64,000 bases of DNA from Cryptosporangium phraense. GTDB taxonomy: Bacteria > Actinomycetota > Actinomycetes > Mycobacteriales > Cryptosporangiaceae. Below are positions 34,303-43,415 of this stretch, piece by piece (positions within the stretch are counted from its first letter, which is position 1; each line of letters starts with the position of its first letter). The DNA lies in NCBI RefSeq assembly GCF_006912135.1, contig NZ_VIRS01000023.1, positions 47,158-111,157 on the forward strand, in the 5' to 3' direction. The notes under the pieces are model-generated. The model had not been told where the DNA came from and did not search any database. It saw only the letters and a program-made list of their open reading frames with translations. A program made the position numbers and the translations under genes.

Positions 34303-34809
34303 TCAGTGGCCTTCGGCGCCGGAGTCGCCGCGCTTGGCGCGGACGCGGACCCAGGGGATCAGGAACCAGAGCACGACGAGGAAGCCGAGCGAGACGATCC
34401 CGCCGGCCATCGCGACCTCCTGGCTGAACATCACGTCGAGGATGACGGTCAGCGCCCCACCCAGCGCGACCGACAGGAACGCGAGCCCGGCCAGCGCGAA
34501 CTTGTTCGACGTGCGCACGACCTCTTCCTTCATCGCGCGCCGGAACACGAGCCGGTGGTACCCGACCGGCGCGATCAGAAAGCCGCTGGAGAGCAGCGCG
34601 CAGATCAACGCGCAGATGTACACCCAGCGCCCGAACGCATCGACGTCGGCGAAGCGCTGCTGGAAGGCCAGCGTGAGTAAGAACGCGAACAGGATCTGGA
34701 CGCCGGTCTGCGCGACCCGCAGCTCCTGGAGGAGCTCACCCATGTTGCGGTCGAGCCGTTGCGCCTCGGTCTCGTTCCGCTCGGGTCTCCCGAGCTCACG
34801 GCCGGTCAT
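34303..34809 (-). CDS. DUF6328 family membrane protein
   Basis: A 168-residue protein with four predicted transmembrane helices (about residues 38-56, 65-85, 103-125 and 133-155). The first 35 residues are charged and face the cytoplasm (NETEAQRLDRNMGELLQELRVAQTG). Function unknown. ATG at 34,809 has a strong AAGGAGG eight bases away, so the GTG eight codons upstream is not needed. It stands alone between lon and the GntR gene. Confidence 0.8.
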   Translation of the reverse strand: MTGRELGRPERNETEAQRLDRNMGELLQELRVAQTGVQILFAFLLTLAFQQRFADVDAFGRWVYICALICALLSSGFLIAPVGYHRLVFRRAMKEEVVRTSNKFALAGLAFLSVALGGALTVILDVMFSQEVAMAGGIVSLGFLVVLWFLIPWVRVRAKRGDSGAEGH

Positions 34810-34868
34810 GATCGCGTCCTCCTTGGTGACCATGACAGGGCGTGTCCCCGGTCCCCGAGGAGTTAACC

Positions 34869-35621
34869 TCAGGTCAGGTCGATCAGGTAGTCGAGCTCGC
34901 CCCGGTCGCCGGGAACGACGATGTCGACGGCCGCCTCGACCGGACGCTCGCCGGCGAACATCGTCCGGGTGACGGTGAGCATCGGGGTGCCGACCGCGAC
35001 GCTGAGCGAACGGGTCTCCTCCGGTTGCGGCATCCGGGCCCGGACCCGCTCGCGGATCGAGGTCACGGTGACGCCGATCCCGGCCAGCGCCGCGACCGTG
35101 CCGCCGTCCCAGGGTTCGTTGGACGCGTCGGCGACCGGGGTGCCCGCGACCAGGTCGAGCGGGACGTAGGAGCAGCTCAGCTGCTGCGGCATCGAGCCGT
35201 CGAAGAACAGGATGCGGCGCTCTAGCACGAGCGTGCCGGTATCGAGCCCGAGCAGGTCGGCGACGGTCTCGTCGGCCGGGACCTCCTGGTGGGTGGCCTC
35301 GACCCGGTACTCGCTAGGTTCCTGCGGGCTGCCGTCGGCAGCCGCGGTGGCGGCTGATTTGTAGCGGGTCGACGAGATCTTCCTGATCGGCAGTGCGTCC
35401 CGGACGAAGGTGCCGCGGCCGTGGTAGGTCACGACCAGGCCCTCTTCGCGGAGCATCGTCATCGCGAGCCGGACGGTGTTGCGGGCGACTCCGTAGCGCT
35501 GCATCAGCGTCGTCTCGGACGGGATCGCCGAGCCGGGGCCGTACTCGCCGCCGGCGATCTCCGCGCGCAGTTGGTCGGCCAGCTGGCGGTAAACAGCCCG
35601 GTCACCGTGCGGATCGATCAT
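34869..35621 (-). CDS. GntR family transcriptional regulator (HutC/UTRA type)
   Basis: A 250-residue regulator. The winged helix-turn-helix is in the first 75 residues: AVYRQLADQLRAEI and the recognition region LMQRYGVARNTVRLAMTMLREEGL. A UTRA ligand-binding domain follows (about 100-245). ATG at 35,621 starts the winged-helix domain; the frame is open farther upstream across the promoter region. It is divergent from a small Cys-containing protein and an inverted repeat in their shared promoter is the likely operator. Confidence 0.92.
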   Translation of the reverse strand: MIDPHGDRAVYRQLADQLRAEIAGGEYGPGSAIPSETTLMQRYGVARNTVRLAMTMLREEGLVVTYHGRGTFVRDALPIRKISSTRYKSAATAAADGSPQEPSEYRVEATHQEVPADETVADLLGLDTGTLVLERRILFFDGSMPQQLSCSYVPLDLVAGTPVADASNEPWDGGTVAALAGIGVTVTSIRERVRARMPQPEETRSLSVAVGTPMLTVTRTMFAGERPVEAAVDIVVPGDRGELDYLIDLT

Positions 35622-35660
35622 GCGGCGGACGCTACCGATGGTCGTTCTCACGATTACTCG

Positions 35661-35690
35661 TTGACACGTTGGTATGGGAGGGACCATACT
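35661..35690 (+). promoter_or_regulatory. promoter for the 69-residue gene
   Basis: TTGACA (-35) at 35,661-35,666 and CATACT (-10) at 35,685-35,690, spaced by 18 bases. The start codon is at 35,726. Confidence 0.65.
35672..35689. promoter_or_regulatory. probable GntR operator
   Basis: GTATGG-N6-CCATAC is a perfect inverted repeat inside the spacer and -10 of the plus-strand promoter, so a protein bound here would block RNA polymerase. The GntR protein encoded divergently is the obvious candidate. Confidence 0.65.
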
Positions 35691-35725
35691 GTGGGTGGCC
35701 GTTCCGAACCGAAGGAAGTGATCGA

Positions 35726-35935
35726 ATGAAGCGACCGACCGACGAGCAGATCGAGACCGCAAGGCTGTTCCTGGAGCAGCACCGGCCGGACTACAAGGGC
35801 CGGTGCCCGACGCTGACGTGTGCGGTGGGCGCCTATGCGCCGCAGTGGCCGTGCAATCGCTGGAGATGGGCCGCCGAGATCCTGGGCGAGGCTGGGTTTC
35901 CGGTTGATGACTTGATCGAGGTGAAGAGCGCGTAG
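35726..35935 (+). CDS. small Cys/Trp-containing protein (69 residues)
   Basis: A short protein I do not recognise. It is helical at the N-terminus (PTDEQIETARLFLEQHRPDY) and has three Cys and three Trp in GRCPTLTCAVGAYAPQWPCNRW, which might bind metal. ATG at 35,726 has a GAAGGAAG ribosome-binding site upstream. The gene has its own promoter with a GntR-type operator and a terminator 56 bases after the stop, which support it as a real single-gene unit. Its function is unknown. Confidence 0.75.
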   Translation: MKRPTDEQIETARLFLEQHRPDYKGRCPTLTCAVGAYAPQWPCNRWRWAAEILGEAGFPVDDLIEVKSA

Positions 35936-35990
35936 CTGGTTCCGCCGCCCGGGCCGGCGGCCATCCCGTCTGGTGTGCTCACAGTTCGAA

Positions 35991-36013
35991 CCCCGCTGCC
36001 GCGGGGCTTTTTG
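35991..36013 (+). terminator. rho-independent terminator after the small gene
   Basis: CCCCGC-TGCC-GCGGGG (35,992-36,007) followed by C and five T. A GC-rich imperfect hairpin at about 35,945-35,962 precedes it. Confidence 0.85.
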
Positions 36014-37327
36014 CGTTTCTGGGGCCGTTTCGCTGGCAGCGCGCCGTGAACGAGGGCGGCGAGCCGGTGTGCGCCTCACGCCGCAGGTCTGCGCAGCCCC
36101 TGCGCCGGTTGCCTTTCCCGCCCACGCTTCGTCGGAGCCCGCACCGAGCGCTACCGCGCTCCTGCCCGCGACGGGTCGCGCCCGACGCTTCCGCACAGCC
36201 AGTAATACGGAGCTCCTGCCGCACGGCTTCCCATGGCCGCGCGCCGCGCCTTGGCCGTGCCTAGGCCCGTGGCCGTGTCTACGGCCTGTGCCGCTGCCCG
36301 CGCCCGCGCCTGGACCTGCGCCACGGTCTGGACCTCTGCCATGGCCTGGACCTAGCTCTTTGCCTGTGCCCGCACCCCTTGGCTGCGACTTCCTGATAGC
36401 CGGAAGCTGCACATCCCCGTCCGGCCGAGACCGCGCGACCATGCTCTGGCGCCTCCGGACTCTCACCTCCAGGCGCCACCTTGATCCGCGTGAGCGCACC
36501 CGGCGCCCCTCTCAGGCAGCCACGCTTCGAACCGACGGCCGCGCCTCGAACCGAACGGCCCGCACCTCGAACCCCGGGGCGGCTCGGTACCAGGCCGAGC
36601 CCCATCGCAACGCAATGACCGCCCGGCTCTGCCGCCGCGCCGTCGCGGTCAGCCGAGCTACGCGAAGCCCGGGCCTTAGCCACGCTGGGCGCACTCGCGC
36701 CCGTGGCATCGCACCCGACCACCAGTACCCCGCGCGCCGCGCCAGCGGGGAGCGCATGCCGCCGCCCTCCGCCGGCCCGCGCCCAGCGCTATCGCTCGAC
36801 CGCGCCCCTGCACCCCCGCGCCCTCGCACCCGCGCGCCTCCGCGCTCGCTCACTCGCGACTACGCAGGCCTGGACAGCGGGGCCCGGCCCTCCGCACTCA
36901 GCGCCTGTGTCCGCCGCGTACTCGAGGTCCGCCCCTCATGGTCCGCGCCGATGAGCACCCTCGACGTAATCAGCCCGCCGCCACGCGACCCCGCGCTGAT
37001 GCCCCCGGCGACACCGCCCCATGAGCGCACCAACCCGGCACCACGCACGTGGCGCCGACCTGTCCGCGCTCCGCGCGACTCGCCCGACGCAACCGCCACA
37101 GTCCGAGCGCGCCTCCCCACGCCCCAGCTTCCGAGCCCCAGCTTCCGCGCCGCCTATCAGCGCCCCATCCCAGGCGCCCCATCCTGGCGCCTGGCGCCCA
37201 CTACTCCCCTGCGTTCCGCGCCGACGCACGCTCGCGAAACCGCGCATTCCGCGCTAACGCGCTCCCACTTGCGCGCCCACAGAGCCACCACCCACCGACC
37301 AACGCACTGCACCAACCCCCAAAGCGA
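36014..37327. other. 1.3 kb without a convincing gene
   Basis: Several open frames exist on both strands, but none has a coding third-position GC bias, a recognisable domain or a ribosome binding site. The piece near 36,240-36,370 has degenerate short repeats of the type GGCCGTG and TGGACCT. It looks like decayed sequence or a non-coding spacer between the small gene's terminator and the polyamine operon. Confidence 0.5.
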
Positions 37328-37362
37328 ACGCCCGCCGCCCCGAAATCCAGAGCGACGGGCGT
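37328..37362 (-). terminator. terminator of the pot operon
   Basis: Arms ACGCCCGCCGC (37,328-37,338) and GCGACGGGCGT (37,352-37,362) pair with one mismatch. It lies just after the permease stop. Confidence 0.6.
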
Positions 37363-37373
37363 CAACCCACGAC

Positions 37374-38249
37374 CTACTTCCCCAACCCCCGCCGAAACCG
37401 GAACCGCGTCCGGTACTGCGCCGCCAACACCAAGAACAGCGCCAAGAAGAACATGATCGACCCGATCACGTTGATCTGCGGCGGCACCCCACGCTGATTC
37501 GCCCCGAACACGAACATCGGGAACGTCACCAGGTTCCCCGAATTGAAGTTCGTCACGATGAAGTCGTCGAACGACAGCGAGAACGACAACAGCGCCGCCG
37601 CGACGATGCCCGGCAACACCAGCGGCAACGTCACCCGCCGGAACGTCTGGTACGGCGTCGCGTACAGGTCGGCCGCGGCCTGTTCCAGGCGAGGGTCCAT
37701 CCCCTGCAACCGCGCCTTGACGGTCACCACCACGAAGCTCATGCAGAACAGCACGTGGGCGATGAACAGCGTCACGAACCCGCGGTCGATCCCGCCCTGC
37801 ACGAACAGCGCAAGCAGCGACGATCCCATCACGACCTCGGGCGTCGCCATCGGCAGGAACACCAGCAGGTTGGCCGGCCCCCGCCCCCGGAACCGGTGCC
37901 GCACCAGCGCGAACGCCAGCAGCGTCCCGAGCACGGTGGCGCCGAGCGTCGCGGCCAGGCCGAGCCGGATCGACAGCCACAGGCTGTCGCACATCCCGCC
38001 GATCCCGCACACGTTCGTCCACGCGTCCAGCGAGAACTCGTGCCAGGCGAAGTTGAACCGACCGGCCGGCTTGTTGAACGAGAACACGAACACGATGACG
38101 ATCGGCAGCAGGAGGTAGCCCAAAGCGGCCAACCCCGCGAACGTCACCAGGTGCTCGCGAACCCAAGCCAGCGCGGCCGAAGCCCCGGACCGAGGCGGAG
38201 CAGCCCGGTGTTCACCGCCGGCCCACAGCGTTCCAGTAGGAGCAGCCAT
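37374..38249 (-). CDS. potC: polyamine-type ABC transporter permease, PotC-like
   Basis: A 291-residue inner-membrane protein with six predicted helices. The family permease motif EAA is visible as EQAAADLYATPYQTFRRVTLPLVLPG near residues 187-212, which docks with the ATPase. The extra N-terminal tail (about 35 residues) is Ala/Pro-rich. The start shares one base with the potB stop (TGATG). It is the last gene of potDABC. Confidence 0.92.
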   Translation of the reverse strand: MAAPTGTLWAGGEHRAAPPRSGASAALAWVREHLVTFAGLAALGYLLLPIVIVFVFSFNKPAGRFNFAWHEFSLDAWTNVCGIGGMCDSLWLSIRLGLAATLGATVLGTLLAFALVRHRFRGRGPANLLVFLPMATPEVVMGSSLLALFVQGGIDRGFVTLFIAHVLFCMSFVVVTVKARLQGMDPRLEQAAADLYATPYQTFRRVTLPLVLPGIVAAALLSFSLSFDDFIVTNFNSGNLVTFPMFVFGANQRGVPPQINVIGSIMFFLALFLVLAAQYRTRFRFRRGLGK

Positions 38250-39094
38250 CAGACCAGATCCTCCGTCCCGGCTCGGCGGACGTAGACGAGCACCATCGAG
38301 ATGATGACGACCATCAGGATCACCGACAGCGCGGCCGCCCCCGGGTAATCCAGCGACACCAGGAACTTGCTCTGGACGACGTTGCCGATCATCGAGGTCT
38401 GCGGCGTACCGAGGAACTCGACGTTGACGTAGTCGCCGGCCGCCGGGATGAACGTCAGCAGCGTGCCGCCCACCACGCCGGGCAGCGACAGCGGGAACGT
38501 CACCTTGCGGAACGTCGTGAACGCGCTCGCGTACAGGTCGCCGGCCGCCTCGAGCAACCGGCCGTCCAGCCGCTCGAGGCTGGTGTAGAGCGGCAGCGTC
38601 ATGAACGGCAGAAAGTTGTACGTCAGACCGCAGACCACCGCGATCGGCGTCGCCAGCAGGCGGTCGTCGGTGAACGACAGCAGACCGATCGAGCGCAGCA
38701 CGTCGGCCACCACACCCTGGTCGGCCAGGATGATCTTCCAGGCCAGCGTCCGCACCAGGAACGACGTGAAGAACGGGGCGACGACGAGGATCAGCAGCAC
38801 GTTCCGCCAGCGGCCGGCCTTGAACGCGATCGTGTAGGCCAGCGGGTAGGCGATCACCAGCGCGGCGATCGTCGCCAGACCGGCGTACACCAGCGACCGC
38901 AGGAACTGCGGGCCGTAGTCGCCGATGACCTCGGCGTAGATGCCGAAGTTCCAGGTCAGCGAGTACCCGAGATCGAGCGTGCCCTCCTGGAGCGACTGGC
39001 TGATCAGCGTGATGGTCGGGACGACGAAGAACACCGCCAGCCAGAGCAGGCCGGGCAGGATCAGCAGGTACGCGGTCGACTTGCGAGCTGTCAT
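38249..39094 (-). CDS. potB: polyamine-type ABC transporter permease, PotB-like
   Basis: A 281-residue membrane protein with six predicted helices and the EAA loop LEAAGDLYASAFTTFRKVTFPLSLPG. It starts without a leader and the first helix (LLILPGLLWLAVFFVVPTITLI) follows directly. It pairs with PotC to form the membrane channel. The start overlaps the potA stop as ATGA. Confidence 0.92.
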   Translation of the reverse strand: MTARKSTAYLLILPGLLWLAVFFVVPTITLISQSLQEGTLDLGYSLTWNFGIYAEVIGDYGPQFLRSLVYAGLATIAALVIAYPLAYTIAFKAGRWRNVLLILVVAPFFTSFLVRTLAWKIILADQGVVADVLRSIGLLSFTDDRLLATPIAVVCGLTYNFLPFMTLPLYTSLERLDGRLLEAAGDLYASAFTTFRKVTFPLSLPGVVGGTLLTFIPAAGDYVNVEFLGTPQTSMIGNVVQSKFLVSLDYPGAAALSVILMVVIISMVLVYVRRAGTEDLV

Positions 39095-40242
39095 GGAACG
39101 GGCACCCCGCCGAGCTCCGGGTCGAGGATCTCGCCCGCGTGCGCGTCCTGACTGCCGTCGAGCCCGAACGCGGACGCCGGGTCCCAGTGGACCTGCACCT
39201 CGTGCCCGGGCCGCGGCCCGAGGTCCGACGTCAGGTTCTGGGTGAAGACCGAGAGCACCTGGCCCCAGCGCGTCCGCACCTGGTACTGGGTGCTGACCCC
39301 GATGAAGCTGGAGTCGATCACCTGCACGTCGAGCCGGTTGTGCCGGTCGGGCACCGGCGCGCCGATCGGGCTCAGGTGCAGCTTCTCCGGACGGACGCCC
39401 ACGTACAGCCGGTTCCCCGACGACGCCGACCGCGAGGCCGGCATCGCGACCCGGTACCCCGACACGTCGAGCAGCAGGTCACCGCCGGACCGGCCGGTCA
39501 CGGTGCCGGCCAGCAGGTTCGACTGGCCGAGGAAGTTCGCGACGAACACCGTGGCCGGCTTCTCGTACAGCTCGACCGGGCCGCCGAGCTGCTCGACCCG
39601 GCCCTGGTTCATCACCGCGATCGTGTCGGCCATCGACATGGCCTCTTCCTGGTCGTGCGTCACGTGCACGAACGTCGACCGGACGCTGGTCTGGATCTGC
39701 TTGAGCTCGAGCTGCATCTGACGGCGCAGCTTGAGGTCGAGCGCGCCCAGCGGCTCGTCCAACAGCAGGACCTGCGGCCGGTTCACCAGCGCGCGGGCCA
39801 GCGCGACGCGCTGCTGCTGGCCGCCGGAGAGCTGCATCGGCTTGCGCTGGGCCAGGTCGGCCAGCTCCACCATCTCCAGCGCCTCGCCGACCTTCTGCTT
39901 GACCTCGGACTGCCGACGACGACGAAGACCGAAGGCGACGTTCTCGAAGATCGACAGGTGCGGGAAGAGCGCGTAGCTCTGGAACACCGTGTTGACCGGC
40001 CGCTGGTACGGCTTCTTCGTCGTGATGTCGTCGGAGCCGAGCAGGACGCGGCCCTCGGTGGGCTCCTCGAGCCCACCGACCATGCGCAGTGTCGTCGTCT
40101 TGCCGCACCCGGACGGGCCGAGCAGCGCGAAGAACGAGCCTTCCGGGATCGTGAGCGACAGGTTGTCGACTGCCGTCATCGTGCCGAACCGCTTGGAGAC
40201 CTCGATCAGCCGGAGGTCCCGCCCCGTCCCCGCCGCGGTCAC
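39091..40242 (-). CDS. potA: polyamine-type ABC transporter ATP-binding protein, PotA-like
   Basis: A 383-residue ATPase. Walker A GPSGCGKTT, Q-loop VFQSYALFPHLS, ABC signature LSGGQQQRVALARAL, Walker B LLLDEPLGALD and the switch His in VTHDQEEA are all intact. A TOBE domain (about 285-375) follows. GTG at 40,242 overlaps the potD stop as GTGA; this decides the start, because the frame stays open upstream through potD. Confidence 0.95.
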   Translation of the reverse strand: MTAAGTGRDLRLIEVSKRFGTMTAVDNLSLTIPEGSFFALLGPSGCGKTTTLRMVGGLEEPTEGRVLLGSDDITTKKPYQRPVNTVFQSYALFPHLSIFENVAFGLRRRRQSEVKQKVGEALEMVELADLAQRKPMQLSGGQQQRVALARALVNRPQVLLLDEPLGALDLKLRRQMQLELKQIQTSVRSTFVHVTHDQEEAMSMADTIAVMNQGRVEQLGGPVELYEKPATVFVANFLGQSNLLAGTVTGRSGGDLLLDVSGYRVAMPASRSASSGNRLYVGVRPEKLHLSPIGAPVPDRHNRLDVQVIDSSFIGVSTQYQVRTRWGQVLSVFTQNLTSDLGPRPGHEVQVHWDPASAFGLDGSQDAHAGEILDPELGGVPVP

Positions 40243-41456
40243 GCGCCGATGACCTTCGAGAACTTGTCCGAGAACGAGCGCTCGGTGGCGTCGTCCAGCG
40301 GCTTGAACGTGTGCAGCTTCTCGAGCGTCGCCTCGCTCGGGAAGATCAGCTCGTTCTTCGCGAGGTCGGGGTCGGTCTTCGCGACCTCGTCCTGGGCGCC
40401 CTCGACCGGGCAGATGTAGTTGACGTAGGCGGCGAGCTCCGCGGCGACCTTGGGGTCGTAGTAGTAGTTCATCAGCAGCTCGGCGTTCTTCTTGTGAGCC
40501 GCCTTGTTCGGGATCATCATGTTGTCGCTCGCCCGGGTCGCGCCGGCCTCGGGCGTCACGAACTTGATCTTCGGGTTGTCGGCCTGCAGCTGGACGATGT
40601 CGCCCGACCAGGCGACGCACGCGGCGACGTTCCCGGCCGCGAGGTCCTGCGTGTAGTCGTTCCCGGTGAAGCGGCGGATCTGGCCGCTCTTGACCGCGGC
40701 CTCGAGCGTCGCCAGGGCCTCGTCGAACTGGGCCTCGGTGACCGTCGCCGGGTCGGCGCCGTTGTCGAGCAGGATCAGGCCCATCGTGTCGCGCATCTCG
40801 GTCAGCGCGGTGACCTTGCCCTTCAGATCCTTCCGGGTCAGCAGGTCGGTGATCGAGTTGACCGGGCCGGTCCCGCCGAGCGCGTCGGTGTTGTAGGCGA
40901 TGCCGGCCATGACGCCGGCCCACGGGAGCGAGTACTGGCGCTCCGGGTCGAACTCCACCTCGGTCAGCGACCGCTGGATGTTCTTCTTGTTCGGGACGTT
41001 CGCCTCGTCCATCTTCTGGACCCACTTGAGCCGGATCAGCCGGGCGGCCATCCAGTCGGTGAGCACCATCAGGTCGCGCTTGATGTCGTTGCCTGCGGCC
41101 AGGTCGGCCCGGACCTTGCCGAAGAACTGGTCGTTGTCGTTGATGTCCTCGACGTAGTTGACCGAGATGCCGGTCTTCGCCTTGAACTTGTCGAGGGTGG
41201 GGTGCACCTTCTCGTCGTTCTCGGCCACGTCGATGTAGAGCGGCCAGTTCGAGAAGTTGACCACCTTGTCCTTGTCGGAAAGGTCGGCGGACGCCGCCTG
41301 GTCGGCCTCGGTCTTCGAGGCGCCCTTCGTGCCACACGCTGCGAGCAATGGACCGCCGGCCGCCAGTAAGCCGGCGGCACCGGCGCTACGGAGCACCGAC
41401 CGACGCGACAGCAGCTGGCGCAGCGACCGCATTACGTCCGGGTCGACATCCGTCAT
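40239..41456 (-). CDS. potD: polyamine-binding lipoprotein, PotD-like
   Basis: A 405-residue substrate-binding protein. The N-terminus has a twin-arginine motif (SRRSVLRSAG) and a lipobox ending AACG, so it is probably a Tat-exported lipoprotein anchored on the membrane. The mature part has the spermidine/putrescine-binding pattern (VNFSNWPLYIDV, YSLPWAGVMAGIAYNTD). ATG at 41,456 has AAGGAG upstream; the longer GTG start adds a tail with no export signal. It heads potDABC. A palindrome 31 bases upstream may be an operator. Confidence 0.94.
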   Translation of the reverse strand: MTDVDPDVMRSLRQLLSRRSVLRSAGAAGLLAAGGPLLAACGTKGASKTEADQAASADLSDKDKVVNFSNWPLYIDVAENDEKVHPTLDKFKAKTGISVNYVEDINDNDQFFGKVRADLAAGNDIKRDLMVLTDWMAARLIRLKWVQKMDEANVPNKKNIQRSLTEVEFDPERQYSLPWAGVMAGIAYNTDALGGTGPVNSITDLLTRKDLKGKVTALTEMRDTMGLILLDNGADPATVTEAQFDEALATLEAAVKSGQIRRFTGNDYTQDLAAGNVAACVAWSGDIVQLQADNPKIKFVTPEAGATRASDNMMIPNKAAHKKNAELLMNYYYDPKVAAELAAYVNYICPVEGAQDEVAKTDPDLAKNELIFPSEATLEKLHTFKPLDDATERSFSDKFSKVIGA

Positions 41457-41486
41457 CGGAGCTGCTCCTTCAGAACTGAGTATGGG

Positions 41487-41498
41487 CCGCAATTGCGG
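41487..41498. promoter_or_regulatory. palindrome upstream of potD
   Basis: CCGCAATTGCGG is a perfect 12-base palindrome, 31 bases before the potD start. A Lrp- or TetR-type protein could bind it. I did not find a second copy at the other polyamine genes. Confidence 0.5.
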
Positions 41499-41568
41499 AC
41501 CGTGATTATTCGAGTGTGTCGGGGTTACTCTGCCGCCACGATGCGGATGGTGCCAGCGGGTCGGGAAA

Positions 41569-43083
41569 TTAGGCGCCCGCGAAGATCGTCCGGTGCCACG
41601 GCTTCGCGGCGGTCGCGGTCAGGTCGAGCATCACGTGCTTCACCGCCGTGTACTCCTCGAAGGAGTAGCTCGACATGTCCTTGCCGAAGCCCGACGCCTT
41701 GACGCCGCCGTGCGGCATCTCGCTGATGATCGGGATGTGGTCGTTGACCCACACGCAGCCGGACCGGATTCTCCTGGTCGCGTGCATCGCGCGATGGACG
41801 TCACGGGTCCAGACCGAAGCGGCCAGGCCGAACGGTGTGTCGTTGGCCAAGGCGATCGCTTCGTCCAGATCCGGGTCTTCGCTCCCACGGCGGGCGTTCC
41901 CACCGCCGAACGGTAGCGCCACCAGGACGGGTCCGAAGACCTCCTTCTGGACGATCTCTGCGTCCTGTGCAACATCGACTATCAGCGTCGGCGCATAGTA
42001 CGAACCCCTGATTAGTTCGTCGGTCTTCGGGATCTCACCCCCGACCACGACCCGCGCTCCATACCCGCGCGCCCGGTCGACGAAGCCGGCGACGCGCTCC
42101 TGCGCAGGCCGGTGGATCAGCGGTCCCTGATCCGTCGCCGGGTCGAGCGGCGCGCCCAGGCGGACGTCGGCCATCAGCTCCGCGACCCGGTCGACGAACT
42201 CGGCGAAGCGGGACCGGTGCACGTACGCGCGGGTGGCCGCGGTGCAGTCCTGACCGGTGTTGATCAGCGCTCCGGCGACCGCGCCGTGCGCGGCCGCCTC
42301 CAGGTCGGCGTCGTCGAGGACGACGAACGGCGCCTTCCCGCCCAGCTCCAGGTGGATCCGTTTCGGTCCGCCGCTGGCCAGCTCCATCACCCGACGGCCG
42401 ACCGGCGACGATCCGGTGAACGACACCATGCTGACGTCCGGGTGCGAGATCAGCGCCTCTCCCGCGACCGGTCCACTGCCCGTGACGACGTTGACGACGC
42501 CGGCCGGCGCTCCGGCCTCGGTGGCCAGCTCGGCCAGGCGCAGCGACGTCAACGGGGTGTTCTCGGCCGGCTTGAGGACGATCGTGTTGCCGGCCGCGAT
42601 CGCCGGGAGGATCTTCCAGGCCGCCATCTGGAGCGGGTAGTTCCAGGGCGCCACCGACCCGACGACGCCGATCGGCTCGCGCCGCACCATCGACGTGTGG
42701 TCGGCCGAGTACTCCGCCGCCGCCTTGCCGGCCAGCTCCCGGGCCGCTCCGGCGAAGAACGCGGTGTTGTCGATCGTCCCCGGGACGTCGAACTCGGTGG
42801 ACAGGCGGATCGGCTTGCCGGCCTGGCGGCTCTCGGTCTCCGCGATCGCCTCGGCGTCGGCCTCCAGCAGGGAGGCGAGCTTGGTGAGCACACCGGACCG
42901 CTCGGCGGGCGTGGCGCGGGACCACTCGTCGAACGCGGCGGTAGCCGCGGCCACCGCTCTGTCGACGTCAGCGGGGCCGGCGAGCTCGACCGACTCGAGC
43001 GTCTCCCCGGTGGAGGGATCGATGACGTCGTACGGCGTTCCGCTGGTACCGCGTGCCCGTTGCCCGGCGATGTATTGGTGCAC
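41569..43083 (-). CDS. aldehyde dehydrogenase, aminobutyraldehyde type
   Basis: A 504-residue NAD-dependent dehydrogenase. The catalytic Cys is in NTGQDCTAATR and the general base Glu in LELGGKAPF; the cofactor motif PWNYPLQMAAWKILPAIAAGN and FTGSSPVG are present. By context it is a gamma-aminobutyraldehyde dehydrogenase (PatD-like) that oxidises the product of putrescine oxidation or transamination to GABA. It lies 112 bases upstream of potD on the same strand and is divergent from the FAD oxidase. It is similar to the dehydrogenase at 44.8-46.2 kb. Confidence 0.92.
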   Translation of the reverse strand: MHQYIAGQRARGTSGTPYDVIDPSTGETLESVELAGPADVDRAVAAATAAFDEWSRATPAERSGVLTKLASLLEADAEAIAETESRQAGKPIRLSTEFDVPGTIDNTAFFAGAARELAGKAAAEYSADHTSMVRREPIGVVGSVAPWNYPLQMAAWKILPAIAAGNTIVLKPAENTPLTSLRLAELATEAGAPAGVVNVVTGSGPVAGEALISHPDVSMVSFTGSSPVGRRVMELASGGPKRIHLELGGKAPFVVLDDADLEAAAHGAVAGALINTGQDCTAATRAYVHRSRFAEFVDRVAELMADVRLGAPLDPATDQGPLIHRPAQERVAGFVDRARGYGARVVVGGEIPKTDELIRGSYYAPTLIVDVAQDAEIVQKEVFGPVLVALPFGGGNARRGSEDPDLDEAIALANDTPFGLAASVWTRDVHRAMHATRRIRSGCVWVNDHIPIISEMPHGGVKASGFGKDMSSYSFEEYTAVKHVMLDLTATAAKPWHRTIFAGA

Positions 43084-43415
43084 CCGTTGCCCGTCCCCTT
43101 CTCGCGCCGCGAGATTACGTCATGCCGGTTTCGGTGCGGGAACGGTATCCGGCTGGGGGACGACCGATCCGGGCCCAGGATCCGGCCGGATGAGCCGAGA
43201 ATGGCAGGCTGACGTGCTTCCGGGCAAGGAATCCGTGAAACAATCCGGTCTCGGATGATGAATCCGTTGTGGAGGATAGGAAACGTTCTGGTAACTCCAA
43301 TCACGGGACGCCGTTACCTATGGCCCTCATCGGTGGCATTTCGCCCATTGATGACGCAACAGAATGCGCGTCCGTCTGAACAACTCGTAGTGCCTGTGTT
43401 TCTAGGAGTGACTGC
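43084..43415. other. divergent region, aldehyde dehydrogenase / FAD oxidase (332 bases)
   Basis: Holds the promoters of two divergent genes. The right-hand 150 bases are less GC-rich than the genes. I see no clean -10/-35 pair or inverted repeat. The plus-strand gene has AGGAG eight bases before its ATG. Confidence 0.5.

Noticed and set aside
35981..36002. GTTCGAACC, like a tRNA T-loop
   Set aside because: The flanks do not form a T-stem or an acceptor stem; it is next to a terminator hairpin.
35973..38285. A 770-codon plus-strand open frame
   Set aside because: It spans a terminator, the non-coding stretch and the antisense of potC, with no ribosome binding site or domain.
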